A stretch of 9,269 nucleotides of DNA from an uncultured Hungatella sp. (GCA_910588325.1 CAJUPP010000047.1:1-9269), one strand, 5' to 3'; counted from the first letter of the stretch, positions 1 through 6,057 are shown. Notes: generated by a model not told the origin, from the sequence alone. A program made the numbers and translations.

Positions 1-2
1 TC

Positions 3-128
3 TTCATACTGTTGTCCGCCTTTCTTATTTTGATATTTTTTGTATTGGCTGCTCGTTTTGTGAGTGACAGCTTACGCATTTTTGGTGTGAAAGCAAACTT
101 TTTTTCAAAGATTTTTTTCTTTTTCTAA
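3..128 (+). CDS. possible C-terminal end of a membrane protein (partial)
   Basis: An open frame enters from the left edge and stops at 126-128, giving about 41 residues. It starts with a strongly hydrophobic stretch (FILLSAFLILIFFVLAA, about residues 1-17), then a short polar/basic part (RFVSDSLRIFGVKAN) and a phenylalanine-rich end encoded by T-runs. This looks like a last transmembrane helix with a short tail, but the T-rich base composition could by itself produce such a peptide. No start, domain or family is visible. The next frame (FMN-binding remnant) begins about 20 bases later in another frame, so the two could be unrelated pieces or one gene broken by a frameshift in the T-runs. Low confidence. 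Confidence 0.25.
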   Translation, partial: FILLSAFLILIFFVLAARFVSDSLRIFGVKANFFSKIFFFF

Positions 129-148
129 AATGCAAAAATATCAATGGT

Positions 149-271
149 ATGAGTATTGCGGATGTGAAAACTCTGGCAGGGGAGGAGAACCCGGTAGATG
201 CAATTTACGGGGCGACTCTTGCAGATACGGCAGGATATCTTAAGGCAGTTGTGGCGGCAGCGGAGAAATAA
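149..271 (+). pseudogene. C-terminal remnant of an FMN-binding-domain protein
   Basis: The 40-residue peptide from 149 reads like the end of an FMN_bind-type domain. It has a short lead-in (MSIADVKTLAG) and the fragment DAIYGATLADTAGYLKAV, which resembles the D-A-x-x-GAT-(S/T) segment that in this family carries the FMN-linked or FMN-contacting threonine, followed by the usual terminal helix. The frame is open back to 68, and NING just before the Met may also be homologous, so the Met is probably internal rather than a true start. There is no Shine-Dalgarno site ahead of it. A whole domain is about 80-100 residues, so at least half is missing. It ends 32 bases inside the convergent shikimate kinase gene and is followed by an intrinsic terminator, which suggests its original 3' end is intact and its 5' part was lost. 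Family call is by motif only. Confidence 0.5.
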
Positions 272-776
272 GGTTCCATATTTGATTCACGGCATCTTCC
301 ACGGTGCCGTGATTTTTTATGGTGTAAGCGGCGTATTTTTTGTACAGGGCTATCCGGTTTTCATACATTTGGCGCATCTCTTCCTTGGTCTTGCTTTGAA
401 CAATCGGACGGTTTTTCTGAAGAACCAGACGGCTGTAACATTCTTCAAAATCTTTTTCCAGATAAATAACGGTTCCGTATTCGGATAGAATTTCTCCGTT
501 GCGGGCAAAGGTCAGCATCCCGCCGCCGGTGGACACGACGGTTTTTGTCATGGTACAGACATTTTTGGCAATCTGATGTTCCAAATCCCGAAAATAGGAT
601 TCCCCTCCTTTTTCAAATATTTCGGAAATGGTCATCCCGTAAGTCTGTACAAGCAGCTGGTCTGTGTCCAGAAATTGATAGCCCAGTTTTTGGGCCAGCG
701 GACGCCCCACGGTTGTCTTGCCGCTGCTCATAAAACCACAGAGAATAATCGGGGATTCGGAAATGGCTGGATTCAT
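240..776 (-). CDS. aroK: shikimate kinase
   Basis: Phosphorylates shikimate at the 3-hydroxyl with ATP, the fifth step of the chorismate (aromatic amino acid) pathway, in the cytoplasm. At 178 residues it has the usual length. Visible motifs: Walker A GFMSSGKT (residues 14-21), the shikimate-binding DTD (37-39) and FRDLE (62-66), the STGGG loop (82-86), and the lid arginine in NRPIV (R123). The start is set at 776 because AGGAGG lies at 783-788, six bases ahead. Longer starts upstream, for example the ATG at 894-896, have no such site. A 14-bp palindrome ATAAAAATTTTTAT (790-803) sits directly upstream of that site. It is transcribed divergently from tctC, and its promoter predicts a leader of about 140 nt. 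The last residues (SPLPPQLP) overlap the convergent FMN-binding remnant by 32 bases. No other aromatic pathway gene is in view. Confidence 0.93.
   Translation of the reverse strand: MNPAISESPIILCGFMSSGKTTVGRPLAQKLGYQFLDTDQLLVQTYGMTISEIFEKGGESYFRDLEHQIAKNVCTMTKTVVSTGGGMLTFARNGEILSEYGTVIYLEKDFEECYSRLVLQKNRPIVQSKTKEEMRQMYENRIALYKKYAAYTIKNHGTVEDAVNQIWNLISPLPPQLP
287..318 (+). terminator. intrinsic terminator for the FMN-binding remnant
   Basis: An 8-bp perfect stem (TCACGGCA at 287-294 with TGCCGTGA at 305-312) with a 10-nt loop is followed by six T residues (313-318), 16 bases after the remnant's stop codon. This is the textbook form of a Rho-independent terminator on the plus strand. It lies within the coding sequence of the minus-strand aroK gene, over codons for NHGTVEDAVN. 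Confidence 0.65.
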
Positions 777-782
777 AGGAAA

Positions 783-788
783 CCTCCT
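783..788 (-). promoter_or_regulatory. ribosome binding site fixing the aroK start
   Basis: On the minus strand this reads AGGAGG, with six bases between it and the ATG at 776-774. It decides between this start and the longer in-frame alternatives, none of which has a comparable site. Confidence 0.85.
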
Positions 789-924
789 GATAAAAATTTT
801 TATGTATTCCTGAAGTCTCTTTGTGTTTGAATTTGCGAGATGATTTTCCGCCGCAAAGACAGGTAGAGGAGAGACTCCGAGAATGTATTGATTCATTATA
901 ATAATGTTTTGAAAATACCTGCTA

Positions 925-953
925 AGTATAGCACAAGACTTTAAAGTGAACAA
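925..953 (-). promoter_or_regulatory. aroK promoter, sigma-A type with extended -10
   Basis: Read on the minus strand: -35 TTGTTC (953-948), 17-bp spacer, -10 TATACT (930-925), with TG one base ahead of the -10 (extended -10). Transcription would start near 918 and give a leader of about 140 nt before aroK. One ACTTTAAAGT palindrome (938-947) lies wholly inside the spacer, so a protein bound there should block this promoter. Confidence 0.65.
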
Positions 954-964
954 CACTTTAAAGT
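938..964. repeat. paired ACTTTAAAGT palindromes, putative operator
   Basis: Two identical 10-bp perfect palindromes, ACTTTAAAGT at 938-947 and 955-964, lie 17 bp centre to centre. The shared direct repeat extends to 13 bp (ACTTTAAAGTGAA at 938-950 and 955-967). The first copy fills the spacer of the aroK promoter. The second lies between the two divergent promoters, ending 14 bases before the tctC -35 box. Position and symmetry suggest binding sites for a dimeric regulator that could affect both genes. No regulator gene lies next to it, and the protein is unknown. Confidence 0.5.
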
Positions 965-978
965 GAAAAAGTTTTCTG

Positions 979-1007
979 TTGAAACTTGGAACGCGGTGTG
1001 CTATAAT
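979..1007 (+). promoter_or_regulatory. tctC operon promoter, sigma-A type with extended -10
   Basis: -35 TTGAAA (979-984), 17-bp spacer, consensus -10 TATAAT (1002-1007), with TG at 999-1000 giving an extended -10. Transcription should start near 1014, about 48 nt before the tctC ATG. It is the best promoter match in the window and fits the head of the tctCBA operon. Confidence 0.8.
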
Positions 1008-1061
1008 AGGAGCCGTTGTAATAATGCTATAAAATATACGATAAAGGGAGAGACAAGTATT

Positions 1062-2207
1062 ATGAGAAAATTACTTTCAGTCGGAATTGCGGCAGCTATG
1101 CTTTTGTCCATGACCGCATGTTCCGTTTCCACCACATCAAAGGATGGGGGAACAACTACAGCCGCGGCTGCAGAGACAACCACGGCCGCTTCAGAGACTA
1201 CAGCCGCAGAGGCCGAAGCAGAAGAAACCACAGAGGATGTCGAAACGCAGACTTTGGGAACCGATTATCCGACAAAGCCCATCACATTGATTATTCCTTA
1301 CGGTGCAGGCGGTACGACGGATGTGTACGGGAGAAAGCTGGCAGCTCTTTTGGAGAAGCAGCTGGGACAGTCCATCACCGTAACCAACCAGGGCGGCGCT
1401 TCTGGTTCTATCGGCAGCCAGTTTGTGAAGGAACAGCCGTCAGACGGCTATACCCTTCTGGTATGTGCGGAGACCATGGGAACCTACCGTACCCTGAACG
1501 TATGCGATCTGGGATATGATGATTTTACCGTGATTTCACCTCTGGTAGGAGACCCCAAGGTGATTGTAGTGGGCAAAGATTCTCCATACAATACGCTGGA
1601 AGAACTGCTGGCAGCCATCAAGGAGAATCCGGGCAAGATTACCATGTCTCACTCCGGACCTGGCGGAAGCGGTCATAACCAGGGGCTTGTTCTTGGAGAA
1701 CTGGGCTATGAAGTATCCATGACCAGCTTTGACAGTGGAAATGACGCCCTTCTTGGAGTCATCGGCGGACAGGTAGATTTTACCAACCCTAATATCTCCA
1801 CACTTCAGGGATACATTGCCAGCGGAGACGTGAAGCCTCTTGCTGTATTTGCCAGTGAGAGAATGGACGCATATCCGGACATTCCGGCATTTACCGAGAC
1901 CCTTCCGGAAGCGGAGAAATATCTGGATATTCCCTATACGCTGCTGACGTTTGTGGTAAACAACGACACTCCCGATGATGTGGTTGCAGTGTTAAAGGAG
2001 GCTACCCAGAAGGTATTCCAGGATGAGGAGTGGATCACCTTTGTGGAAGAGAATGCTGCCGATAAGGTATATGAGAAATATGCAGACGCAGACGCTATGA
2101 AAGAGTTTTATGACAGATGGCAGTCCGTAATCTGCTGGCTCCAGTATGACAACGGAGTGGCGGAGAAGAGTCCGGAAGAATTCGGAATTGAGAGAATCGG
2201 AGAGTAG
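1062..2207 (+). CDS. tctC: tripartite tricarboxylate transporter substrate-binding lipoprotein (TctC/Bug family)
   Basis: Extracytoplasmic receptor that captures a carboxylate substrate and hands it to the TctA/TctB membrane carrier; the substrate cannot be told from sequence. It has 381 residues. Residues 1-20 form a lipoprotein signal (basic MRK, hydrophobic core, lipobox MTAC with Cys20), so it is anchored to the outer face of the membrane. Residues about 21-65 are a low-complexity Thr/Ala/Glu linker. The family fold begins with YPTKPITLIIPYGAGGTTD (69-87), then GGASGSIG (111-118) and PSDGYTLL (126-133), all typical Bug/TctC signatures. The start is ATG 1062, with AGGGAG at 1045-1050. The longer GTG start at 963 is rejected because it precedes the promoter and would mask the lipoprotein signal. 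First gene of the tctCBA operon; tctB follows after 8 bases. Confidence 0.92.
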   Translation: MRKLLSVGIAAAMLLSMTACSVSTTSKDGGTTTAAAAETTTAASETTAAEAEAEETTEDVETQTLGTDYPTKPITLIIPYGAGGTTDVYGRKLAALLEKQLGQSITVTNQGGASGSIGSQFVKEQPSDGYTLLVCAETMGTYRTLNVCDLGYDDFTVISPLVGDPKVIVVGKDSPYNTLEELLAAIKENPGKITMSHSGPGGSGHNQGLVLGELGYEVSMTSFDSGNDALLGVIGGQVDFTNPNISTLQGYIASGDVKPLAVFASERMDAYPDIPAFTETLPEAEKYLDIPYTLLTFVVNNDTPDDVVAVLKEATQKVFQDEEWITFVEENAADKVYEKYADADAMKEFYDRWQSVICWLQYDNGVAEKSPEEFGIERIGE

Positions 2208-2215
2208 GAAACCAT

Positions 2216-2746
2216 ATGAAGAATAAAGGAAAGATAAACCATTCCGTGCAGGAGGGCATCTTCTTTCTATTGGTGGGGGCGGCATTGCTTGGCTATGCCG
2301 TCACCTCTTATGGAAAGGCGTTCAACAAGGACTGGGGGCAGTCGCCGTATCTGTTTCCGCTGATGGTGGCTGCGGCATTTATGGTACTGGCTCTTTGCCT
2401 GATAAAAGAAGGGACGGCGGAGTGGAAGAGGACAACAGAAGGTGAGAGATCCGGGAATATGGCTTCTAGGGCAGCAGGAAACTGGAAAGGAATCGGCATC
2501 GTGCTGGTTTTGTGCGTCATCTACTATGCGGTGCTGATGTATTTGAAAATGCCTTATATCACGGTTGGGATTTTTACCTTTTTCTTAACATTTTCTACAT
2601 TTGAAGTGGCTACCTGGCTTTTTTTGATTGTGATGATGATGTACATGGGTGTGAGAAAGCCGGTAATTCTGATCCCGGTGCCCTTAGGCGTTACTCTGTT
2701 TTTAAGCATTGCATTCAGAACCATGCTGAATGTACTGCTGCCATAG
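2216..2746 (+). CDS. tctB: tripartite tricarboxylate transporter small membrane subunit
   Basis: Small, poorly conserved membrane subunit of the TTT carrier, needed with TctA for secondary uptake of the substrate delivered by TctC. At 176 residues it matches the family's usual 150-180. Hydrophobic segments are seen at about residues 13-32, 45-63, 92-110, 114-145 (long, possibly two helices) and 148-168. A charged cytoplasmic-type loop (KEGTAEWKRTTEGERSG, about 64-80) separates the first and second halves, as is usual for TctB (DUF1468). An AGGAAA site overlaps the tctC stop codon, and the ATG is 8 bases after that stop, so the two are likely coupled in translation. Identification rests on the topology and the position between tctC and tctA, since TctB has few fixed motifs. 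Confidence 0.85.
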   Translation: MKNKGKINHSVQEGIFFLLVGAALLGYAVTSYGKAFNKDWGQSPYLFPLMVAAAFMVLALCLIKEGTAEWKRTTEGERSGNMASRAAGNWKGIGIVLVLCVIYYAVLMYLKMPYITVGIFTFFLTFSTFEVATWLFLIVMMMYMGVRKPVILIPVPLGVTLFLSIAFRTMLNVLLP

Positions 2747-2762
2747 AAGGGAGGAAAAGGAT

Positions 2763-4253
2763 ATGCTTGATATAATATCGGTTGTAGATATTCGTTTTGT
2801 CCTTATGGTCTTTTTGGGTTCTATGGCAGGGTTGTTCGTAGGAGCCGTACCGGGGCTTTCCGTATCTATGGCAACAGCCCTTCTGGTATCCATCACCTAT
2901 ACATGGGACACGGTGGATGCTTTGGCTATGATTATGGGCGTGTATGTGGTCGGGGTGTTCAGCGGAGCAGTCTCGGCGATTTTAATCAATATTCCCGGTG
3001 CTCCGTCTTCTGTAGTTACGACTCTGGACGGCTATCCCATGTCGAAAAAGGGTCAGTCTTACAAGGCTTTGTATACGGCTACCATCTATTCTTTTATAGG
3101 CAGTCTGTTTGGACTCATTGCTTTATGGGCGTTAGCCGGGCCAGTATCCAGGATAGCCATTAAATTTACGGCTATGGATTATTTTCTTCTGGCGCTGTTT
3201 GGCTTGGCTACGGTAGGTTCTGTCAGCACCGGAAATTATACGAAGGGGCTCATCAGCGTAGGTGTGGGCCTGATTCTCAGCATGATTGGTCTGGATCCTT
3301 TGGTGGGAACAAAGAGGCTTACCTTCGGAATCCAGAACCTGACAAGCGGAATCAACACGGTTCCGGCTCTGGTGGGCCTGTTTGGGTTTGCAGAGGTTCT
3401 GAGTGTTATCTTTGACATCAATCAGGAACAGAATGTTCTGACGATGGAGAAAAGCAGAGTCAGTCTTCGTGATACGTTGAAACACTGGAAATTGTCCCTT
3501 TATACCTCTGTACTGGGGCTTCTCATCGGTGCACTTCCGGGAGCCGGTGGACCGGTGGCGGCATTCATCGCCTATAATGAAGCGAAGCGTTTGACGAAAG
3601 AGCCAGAGGTTCCCTTTGGAGAGGGAGCGGTAGAGGGAATCGTAGCCAGTGAGTCATCTAACAATGCCTGTATCGGAGGAGCTCTGATTCCTATGCTGAC
3701 GCTGGCGGTGCCGGGAGATGCGGTTACGGCCATTATTCTGTCGGTGTTTTATGTTCATGGGCTAAAACCAGGGCCTCTCTTTATTACGGAGAATCCGTCG
3801 GCGTTTCATTCGATCCTGGCAGGCGGTTTTGTGGCTTGTTTTGCCCTTTTGATTCTGGGACTTTTAGTAGCGCCACATATCAGCAGGGTTATCACGATTC
3901 CCAAAAATATTTTGATTCCGATTGTTACCACGCTGTGCGTCATAGGCGCATTTGCCTGCAACAACCGTTTGTTTGATGTGGGGCTTATGTTTGCCTTCGG
4001 AACTTTGGGATTTATTATGAGAAGGCGGGGATATCCGGTGGCGCCTCTGGTTCTGGCACTGGTGCTTGGGAAGGTTATGGATTCCAATTTCCGGCGGGCA
4101 GTGTCCCTGGCCTCGTCGGCGGACAATAAACTGGTTTCCATGTTCGGACACTGGACTACAATGATTTTGCTGGTCTGTACTATATTTGTGCTGGTAAATA
4201 ATATTCCGGTTACGAAGAGGGCTGTTGATAAGGTGTTTAGGAGAGGAAAATGA
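2763..4253 (+). CDS. tctA: tripartite tricarboxylate transporter large membrane subunit
   Basis: Large membrane subunit forming the transport path of the TTT carrier, a secondary system driven by an ion gradient. It has 496 residues, the family's normal length of about 500, with roughly 10-12 hydrophobic segments. Two internally related signature blocks are visible. The first is GLFVGAVPGLSVSMA (23-37) with ILINIPGAPSS (73-83) and TLDGYPMSKKGQ (87-98). The second is GALPGAGGPVAAFI, followed by ESSNNACIGGALIP and LAVPGDAVTAI. The start at 2763 is chosen because GGGAGG at 2749-2754 is eight bases ahead; the frame's earlier start at 2730 lies inside tctB. It is the last gene of the operon. No two-component or other regulator gene is next to it, unlike some tct loci. 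Confidence 0.94.
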   Translation: MLDIISVVDIRFVLMVFLGSMAGLFVGAVPGLSVSMATALLVSITYTWDTVDALAMIMGVYVVGVFSGAVSAILINIPGAPSSVVTTLDGYPMSKKGQSYKALYTATIYSFIGSLFGLIALWALAGPVSRIAIKFTAMDYFLLALFGLATVGSVSTGNYTKGLISVGVGLILSMIGLDPLVGTKRLTFGIQNLTSGINTVPALVGLFGFAEVLSVIFDINQEQNVLTMEKSRVSLRDTLKHWKLSLYTSVLGLLIGALPGAGGPVAAFIAYNEAKRLTKEPEVPFGEGAVEGIVASESSNNACIGGALIPMLTLAVPGDAVTAIILSVFYVHGLKPGPLFITENPSAFHSILAGGFVACFALLILGLLVAPHISRVITIPKNILIPIVTTLCVIGAFACNNRLFDVGLMFAFGTLGFIMRRRGYPVAPLVLALVLGKVMDSNFRRAVSLASSADNKLVSMFGHWTTMILLVCTIFVLVNNIPVTKRAVDKVFRRGK

Positions 4254-4302
4254 GACAGCGGCTGTCAGGCTTAAGAGAGATGAGACAGCTGAAGCTGTCA
4301 GG
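4250..4302 (+). repeat. duplicated hairpin at the end of the tct operon
   Basis: Two near-identical units follow each other. ATGAGACAGCGGCTGTCAGG (4250-4269) holds the hairpin GACAGC-G-GCTGTC (4254-4266). A second unit at 4280-4302, which begins ATGAGACAGC and ends GCTGTCAGG, holds GACAGC-TGAA-GCTGTC (4284-4299). The first unit includes the tctA stop codon (4251-4253). The second has a stable-looking tetraloop. Neither is followed by a T-tract. They may act as mRNA 3'-end stabilisers, a weak terminator region or protein sites; the sequence does not say which. Confidence 0.5.
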
Positions 4303-4344
4303 ACAGGGAGTGTTGTGACTCACAGCAGTTATGGCACTCCCTGT
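4303..4344. repeat. 10-bp inverted repeat downstream of tctA
   Basis: A perfect inverted repeat of 10 bp (ACAGGGAGTG at 4303-4312, CACTCCCTGT at 4335-4344) encloses a 22-nt loop and lies immediately after the duplicated hairpin. It could end the tct transcript, but no T-run follows, so it is not a standard intrinsic terminator in either direction. Confidence 0.45.
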
Positions 4345-4361
4345 ATGCATCCAATACACGC

Positions 4362-4667
4362 TTAAATATGATATCTGTACCATCTCAACATCTGCCTTGA
4401 GCGTTCCAGTTCATCAAGCTCAGCAATCGTCTCATGAAGTATCTTTTTCTCCTTTTCTGGCAATGCCGTAATAATAACTTTTAAAAGAGGTTCCCTCAGC
4501 TGGTCAAAATGATTTACAGACCTTTAAATCGCAACCAGGGTATCAGAAATGGCTTCTTCTATATCTTCGTTTGAAAAATCTCTTACAATATTTACGCATA
4601 TTACTTTGAGTACGCCTCCCAATAAATCCATAACCATTGCCACGCCCTTTTCAGGGTCATATTTTCC
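4362..4667 (-). pseudogene. stop-interrupted gene remnant, family uncertain
   Basis: On the minus strand one frame spans 4667 to 4362 and is broken only by a TAA at 4526-4524. The first half reads YDPEKGVAMVMDLLGGVL and later DFSNEDIEEAISDTLVAI. After the stop, the same frame continues with SVNHFDQLREPLLKVIITAL and ILHETIAELDELERSRQMLRW. Both halves have the amphipathic, charged composition of a real helical protein, which a chance frame would rarely keep on both sides of a stop. A TGA at 4670-4668 closes the frame upstream, so the N-terminal part is missing. The mostly helical character would fit the C-terminal part of a small regulator, for example TetR type, but I see no DNA-binding segment and do not assign a family. 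There is no start site or promoter. Confidence 0.5.
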
Positions 4668-4687
4668 TCACTGATTTTAAAATTGTT

Positions 4688-4738
4688 ATAGAATCATCCT
4701 ACCATGGTCCGGCAGACGTACCTTGTAGGGGATTCTAT
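4688..4738. repeat. imperfect inverted repeat in the 4254-4820 gap
   Basis: ATAGAATC (4688-4695) pairs perfectly with GATTCTAT (4731-4738), and inside it CCTAC (4698-4702) pairs with GTAGG (4725-4729), leaving a small internal bulge and a 22-nt loop. A weaker 6-bp repeat (AACCGT at 4753-4758, ACGGTT at 4772-4777) follows. No open frame of interest overlaps either. This may be a structured leftover of an older element or a transcript end; there is no T-tract. Confidence 0.35.
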
Positions 4739-4787
4739 GGAACTTGCTGTGTAACCGTTCAGGGCATGTGGACGGTTCCCTTGCTGT

Positions 4788-4820
4788 AGAAAAATATAAG
4801 AAAAATATAAGAAAAATCCC
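4788..4820. repeat. three-copy 11-bp A-tract repeat upstream of the rsmD promoter
   Basis: The unit AGAAAAATATA occurs exactly twice (4788-4798, 4799-4809), followed by a third diverged copy AGAAAAATCCC (4810-4820). The last base directly abuts the rsmD -35 box. A-tracts repeating every 11 bp are close to the DNA helical period, so the segment should be curved and could serve as an UP element contacted by the RNA polymerase alpha subunits. Confidence 0.6.
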
Positions 4821-4849
4821 TTGTATCTGCCCACATTTCATATTATACT
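4821..4849 (+). promoter_or_regulatory. rsmD-coaD operon promoter, sigma-A type
   Basis: -35 TTGTAT (4821-4826), 17-bp spacer, -10 TATACT (4844-4849). Phased A-tracts lie directly upstream. The predicted start near 4856 leaves a leader of about 115 nt before rsmD, in which I see no clear terminator hairpin or riboswitch-like structure. Confidence 0.65.
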
Positions 4850-4970
4850 TATAAAAGTCTTCTCTGTTCATAAATTTAGATGGATCTTGGTGACTGGTGA
4901 AGAAATTGTTTCAGGTACATTTCGCGAAAATTTTGTGAGGAAGATTTCGGGACGGGGTAAGGAGATTTTT

Positions 4971-5534
4971 ATGCGTGTAATAGCAGGAAGTGCCAGGAGG
5001 CTGCAGCTTAAGACCTTGGAGGGGCTTGAAACCAGGCCGACAACGGACCGTATAAAAGAGACTTTATTTAATATGATACGGGACAGGCTGGTGCAGAGCC
5101 AGTTCCTGGATTGTTTTGCCGGCAGCGGCGGTATTGGAATCGAGGCTTTAAGCAGGGGAGCGGCGAAGGCCGTATTTATAGAGAAGAACCCCAGGGCAGT
5201 GGAATGTATCAGGCAGAATTTGAGGACGACCCATTTGGAAGATGCCGCTTTAGTGATGACCTGCGACGTGGTTACGGGACTTAGGCGACTGGAGGGGAAG
5301 GGATATTGTTTTGATACAGTTTTCATGGACCCTCCCTACAATCATGAGTATGAGAGACAGGTTTTGGAAGGTTTGAGTGTCTTTCGACTTGTTCATGAGG
5401 AGACGGTGATAATTGTCGAGGCTTCTTTGGAGACGGATTTTTCGTATGTCTTGGAGCTGGGATTTGAGGTTGTGAGGAGTAAAGAATATAAGACCAATAA
5501 GCATGTGTTTTTAAGAAGGAAGGGCAGTGCCTGA
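4971..5534 (+). CDS. rsmD: 16S rRNA (guanine966-N2)-methyltransferase RsmD
   Basis: SAM-dependent enzyme that methylates N2 of G966 in 16S rRNA during assembly of the small ribosomal subunit; the Bacillus counterpart is YlbH. At 187 residues it is of normal size. Visible motifs: the N-terminal MRVIAGSARRLQLKT with TRPTTDRIKETLFN (21-34), the SAM-binding motif I DCFAGSGGIGIEALSRGA (47-64), the acidic motif II end FIEKN (69-73), and the catalytic DPPYN (120-124). Start 4971 is fixed by AAGGAG at 4959-4964, six bases ahead, and by the family's MRVIAG beginning; upstream in-frame codons give no homologous-looking sequence. It heads an operon: coaD follows after 28 bases, an order conserved in many Firmicutes. 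Confidence 0.93.
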   Translation: MRVIAGSARRLQLKTLEGLETRPTTDRIKETLFNMIRDRLVQSQFLDCFAGSGGIGIEALSRGAAKAVFIEKNPRAVECIRQNLRTTHLEDAALVMTCDVVTGLRRLEGKGYCFDTVFMDPPYNHEYERQVLEGLSVFRLVHEETVIIVEASLETDFSYVLELGFEVVRSKEYKTNKHVFLRRKGSA

Positions 5535-5562
5535 TGGCTTAAAACACAGAATAGGAGACCAT

Positions 5563-6057
5563 ATGTCAGTTGCGGTGTATCCCGGAAGCTTTGATCCGGT
5601 AACGTTGGGGCACCATGATATTATTGAGAGAAGTGCCAGCATAATGGATAAATTGATTGTGGGAGTCTTGAACAACAGCGCGAAAACTCCGTTGTTTTCC
5701 GTGGAGGAACGTGTTAGTATGTTGAAGAGTGTCACCAGACACATTCCCAATGTGGAGATACAGTCTTTTGATGGTCTTTTAGTAGACTTTGTCAGGAAGA
5801 GTGGGGCCAAGGTGATTATCAGAGGGCTCAGGGCGATTACGGATTTCGAGTATGAACTGCAGCTGTCACAGACCAATCATGTGATCGCGCCAGAGGTTGA
5901 TACTATATTTTTGACGACAAATCTGAAGTATTCCTATTTAAGTTCCAGTATTGTGAAGGAGATTGCTGAATATCACGGGGATATCAGCGCATTTCTTCAC
6001 CCTGAAATTGCCGAAAAAATTCAGGAGAAGATGGCTTTGAGAGAGAGCATGAAGTAA
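5563..6057 (+). CDS. coaD: pantetheine-phosphate adenylyltransferase
   Basis: Transfers the adenylyl group of ATP to 4'-phosphopantetheine, forming dephospho-CoA, the penultimate step of coenzyme A synthesis. 164 residues, typical for the bacterial enzyme. Motifs: AVYPGSFDPVTLGHHDII (4-21), which includes the nucleotidyltransferase TxGH box (T14-H17); IIRGLRAITDFEYELQL (85-101), with the substrate and ATP-binding arginines; and YLSSSIVKEIA (125-135), the ISSS-type signature. The start at 5563 follows AGGAGA (5553-5558) and gives the expected N-terminus; the in-frame ATG further upstream overlaps the rsmD end and has no family sequence. In the rsmD operon, and the coiled-coil gene's ribosome site overlaps its stop codon. 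Confidence 0.95.
   Translation: MSVAVYPGSFDPVTLGHHDIIERSASIMDKLIVGVLNNSAKTPLFSVEERVSMLKSVTRHIPNVEIQSFDGLLVDFVRKSGAKVIIRGLRAITDFEYELQLSQTNHVIAPEVDTIFLTTNLKYSYLSSSIVKEIAEYHGDISAFLHPEIAEKIQEKMALRESMK

Noticed and set aside
790..803. Palindrome ATAAAAATTTTTAT as an aroK leader control element
   Set aside because: It is purely A/T, pairs weakly and leaves the ribosome site free; noted in the aroK entry only.
777..956. Longer aroK protein starting at 956 or 896 on the minus strand
   Set aside because: The start at 956 lies upstream of the predicted transcript start near 918, the extra residues match no shikimate kinase feature, and AGGAGG points to 776.
963..1061. N-terminal extension of tctC from a GTG at 963
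   Set aside because: It would start upstream of the tctC promoter at 979-1007 and place 33 polar residues ahead of a clear lipoprotein signal; ATG 1062 has a ribosome site.
4743..4787. 8-bp direct repeat CTTGCTGT at 4743-4750 and 4780-4787 as target-site duplication of a small insertion
   Set aside because: The 29 bases between the copies contain no element-like structure beyond a weak 6-bp inverted repeat; a chance repeat is as likely.
4686..4871. Minus-strand open frame of 61 codons
   Set aside because: No ribosome site, low-complexity and aromatic-rich peptide, overlaps the inverted repeat, A-tract repeat and rsmD promoter; looks like chance.
4850..4970. Riboswitch or attenuator in the rsmD leader
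   Set aside because: No terminator-like stem with T-tract or recognisable conserved core seen in the 120 bases.
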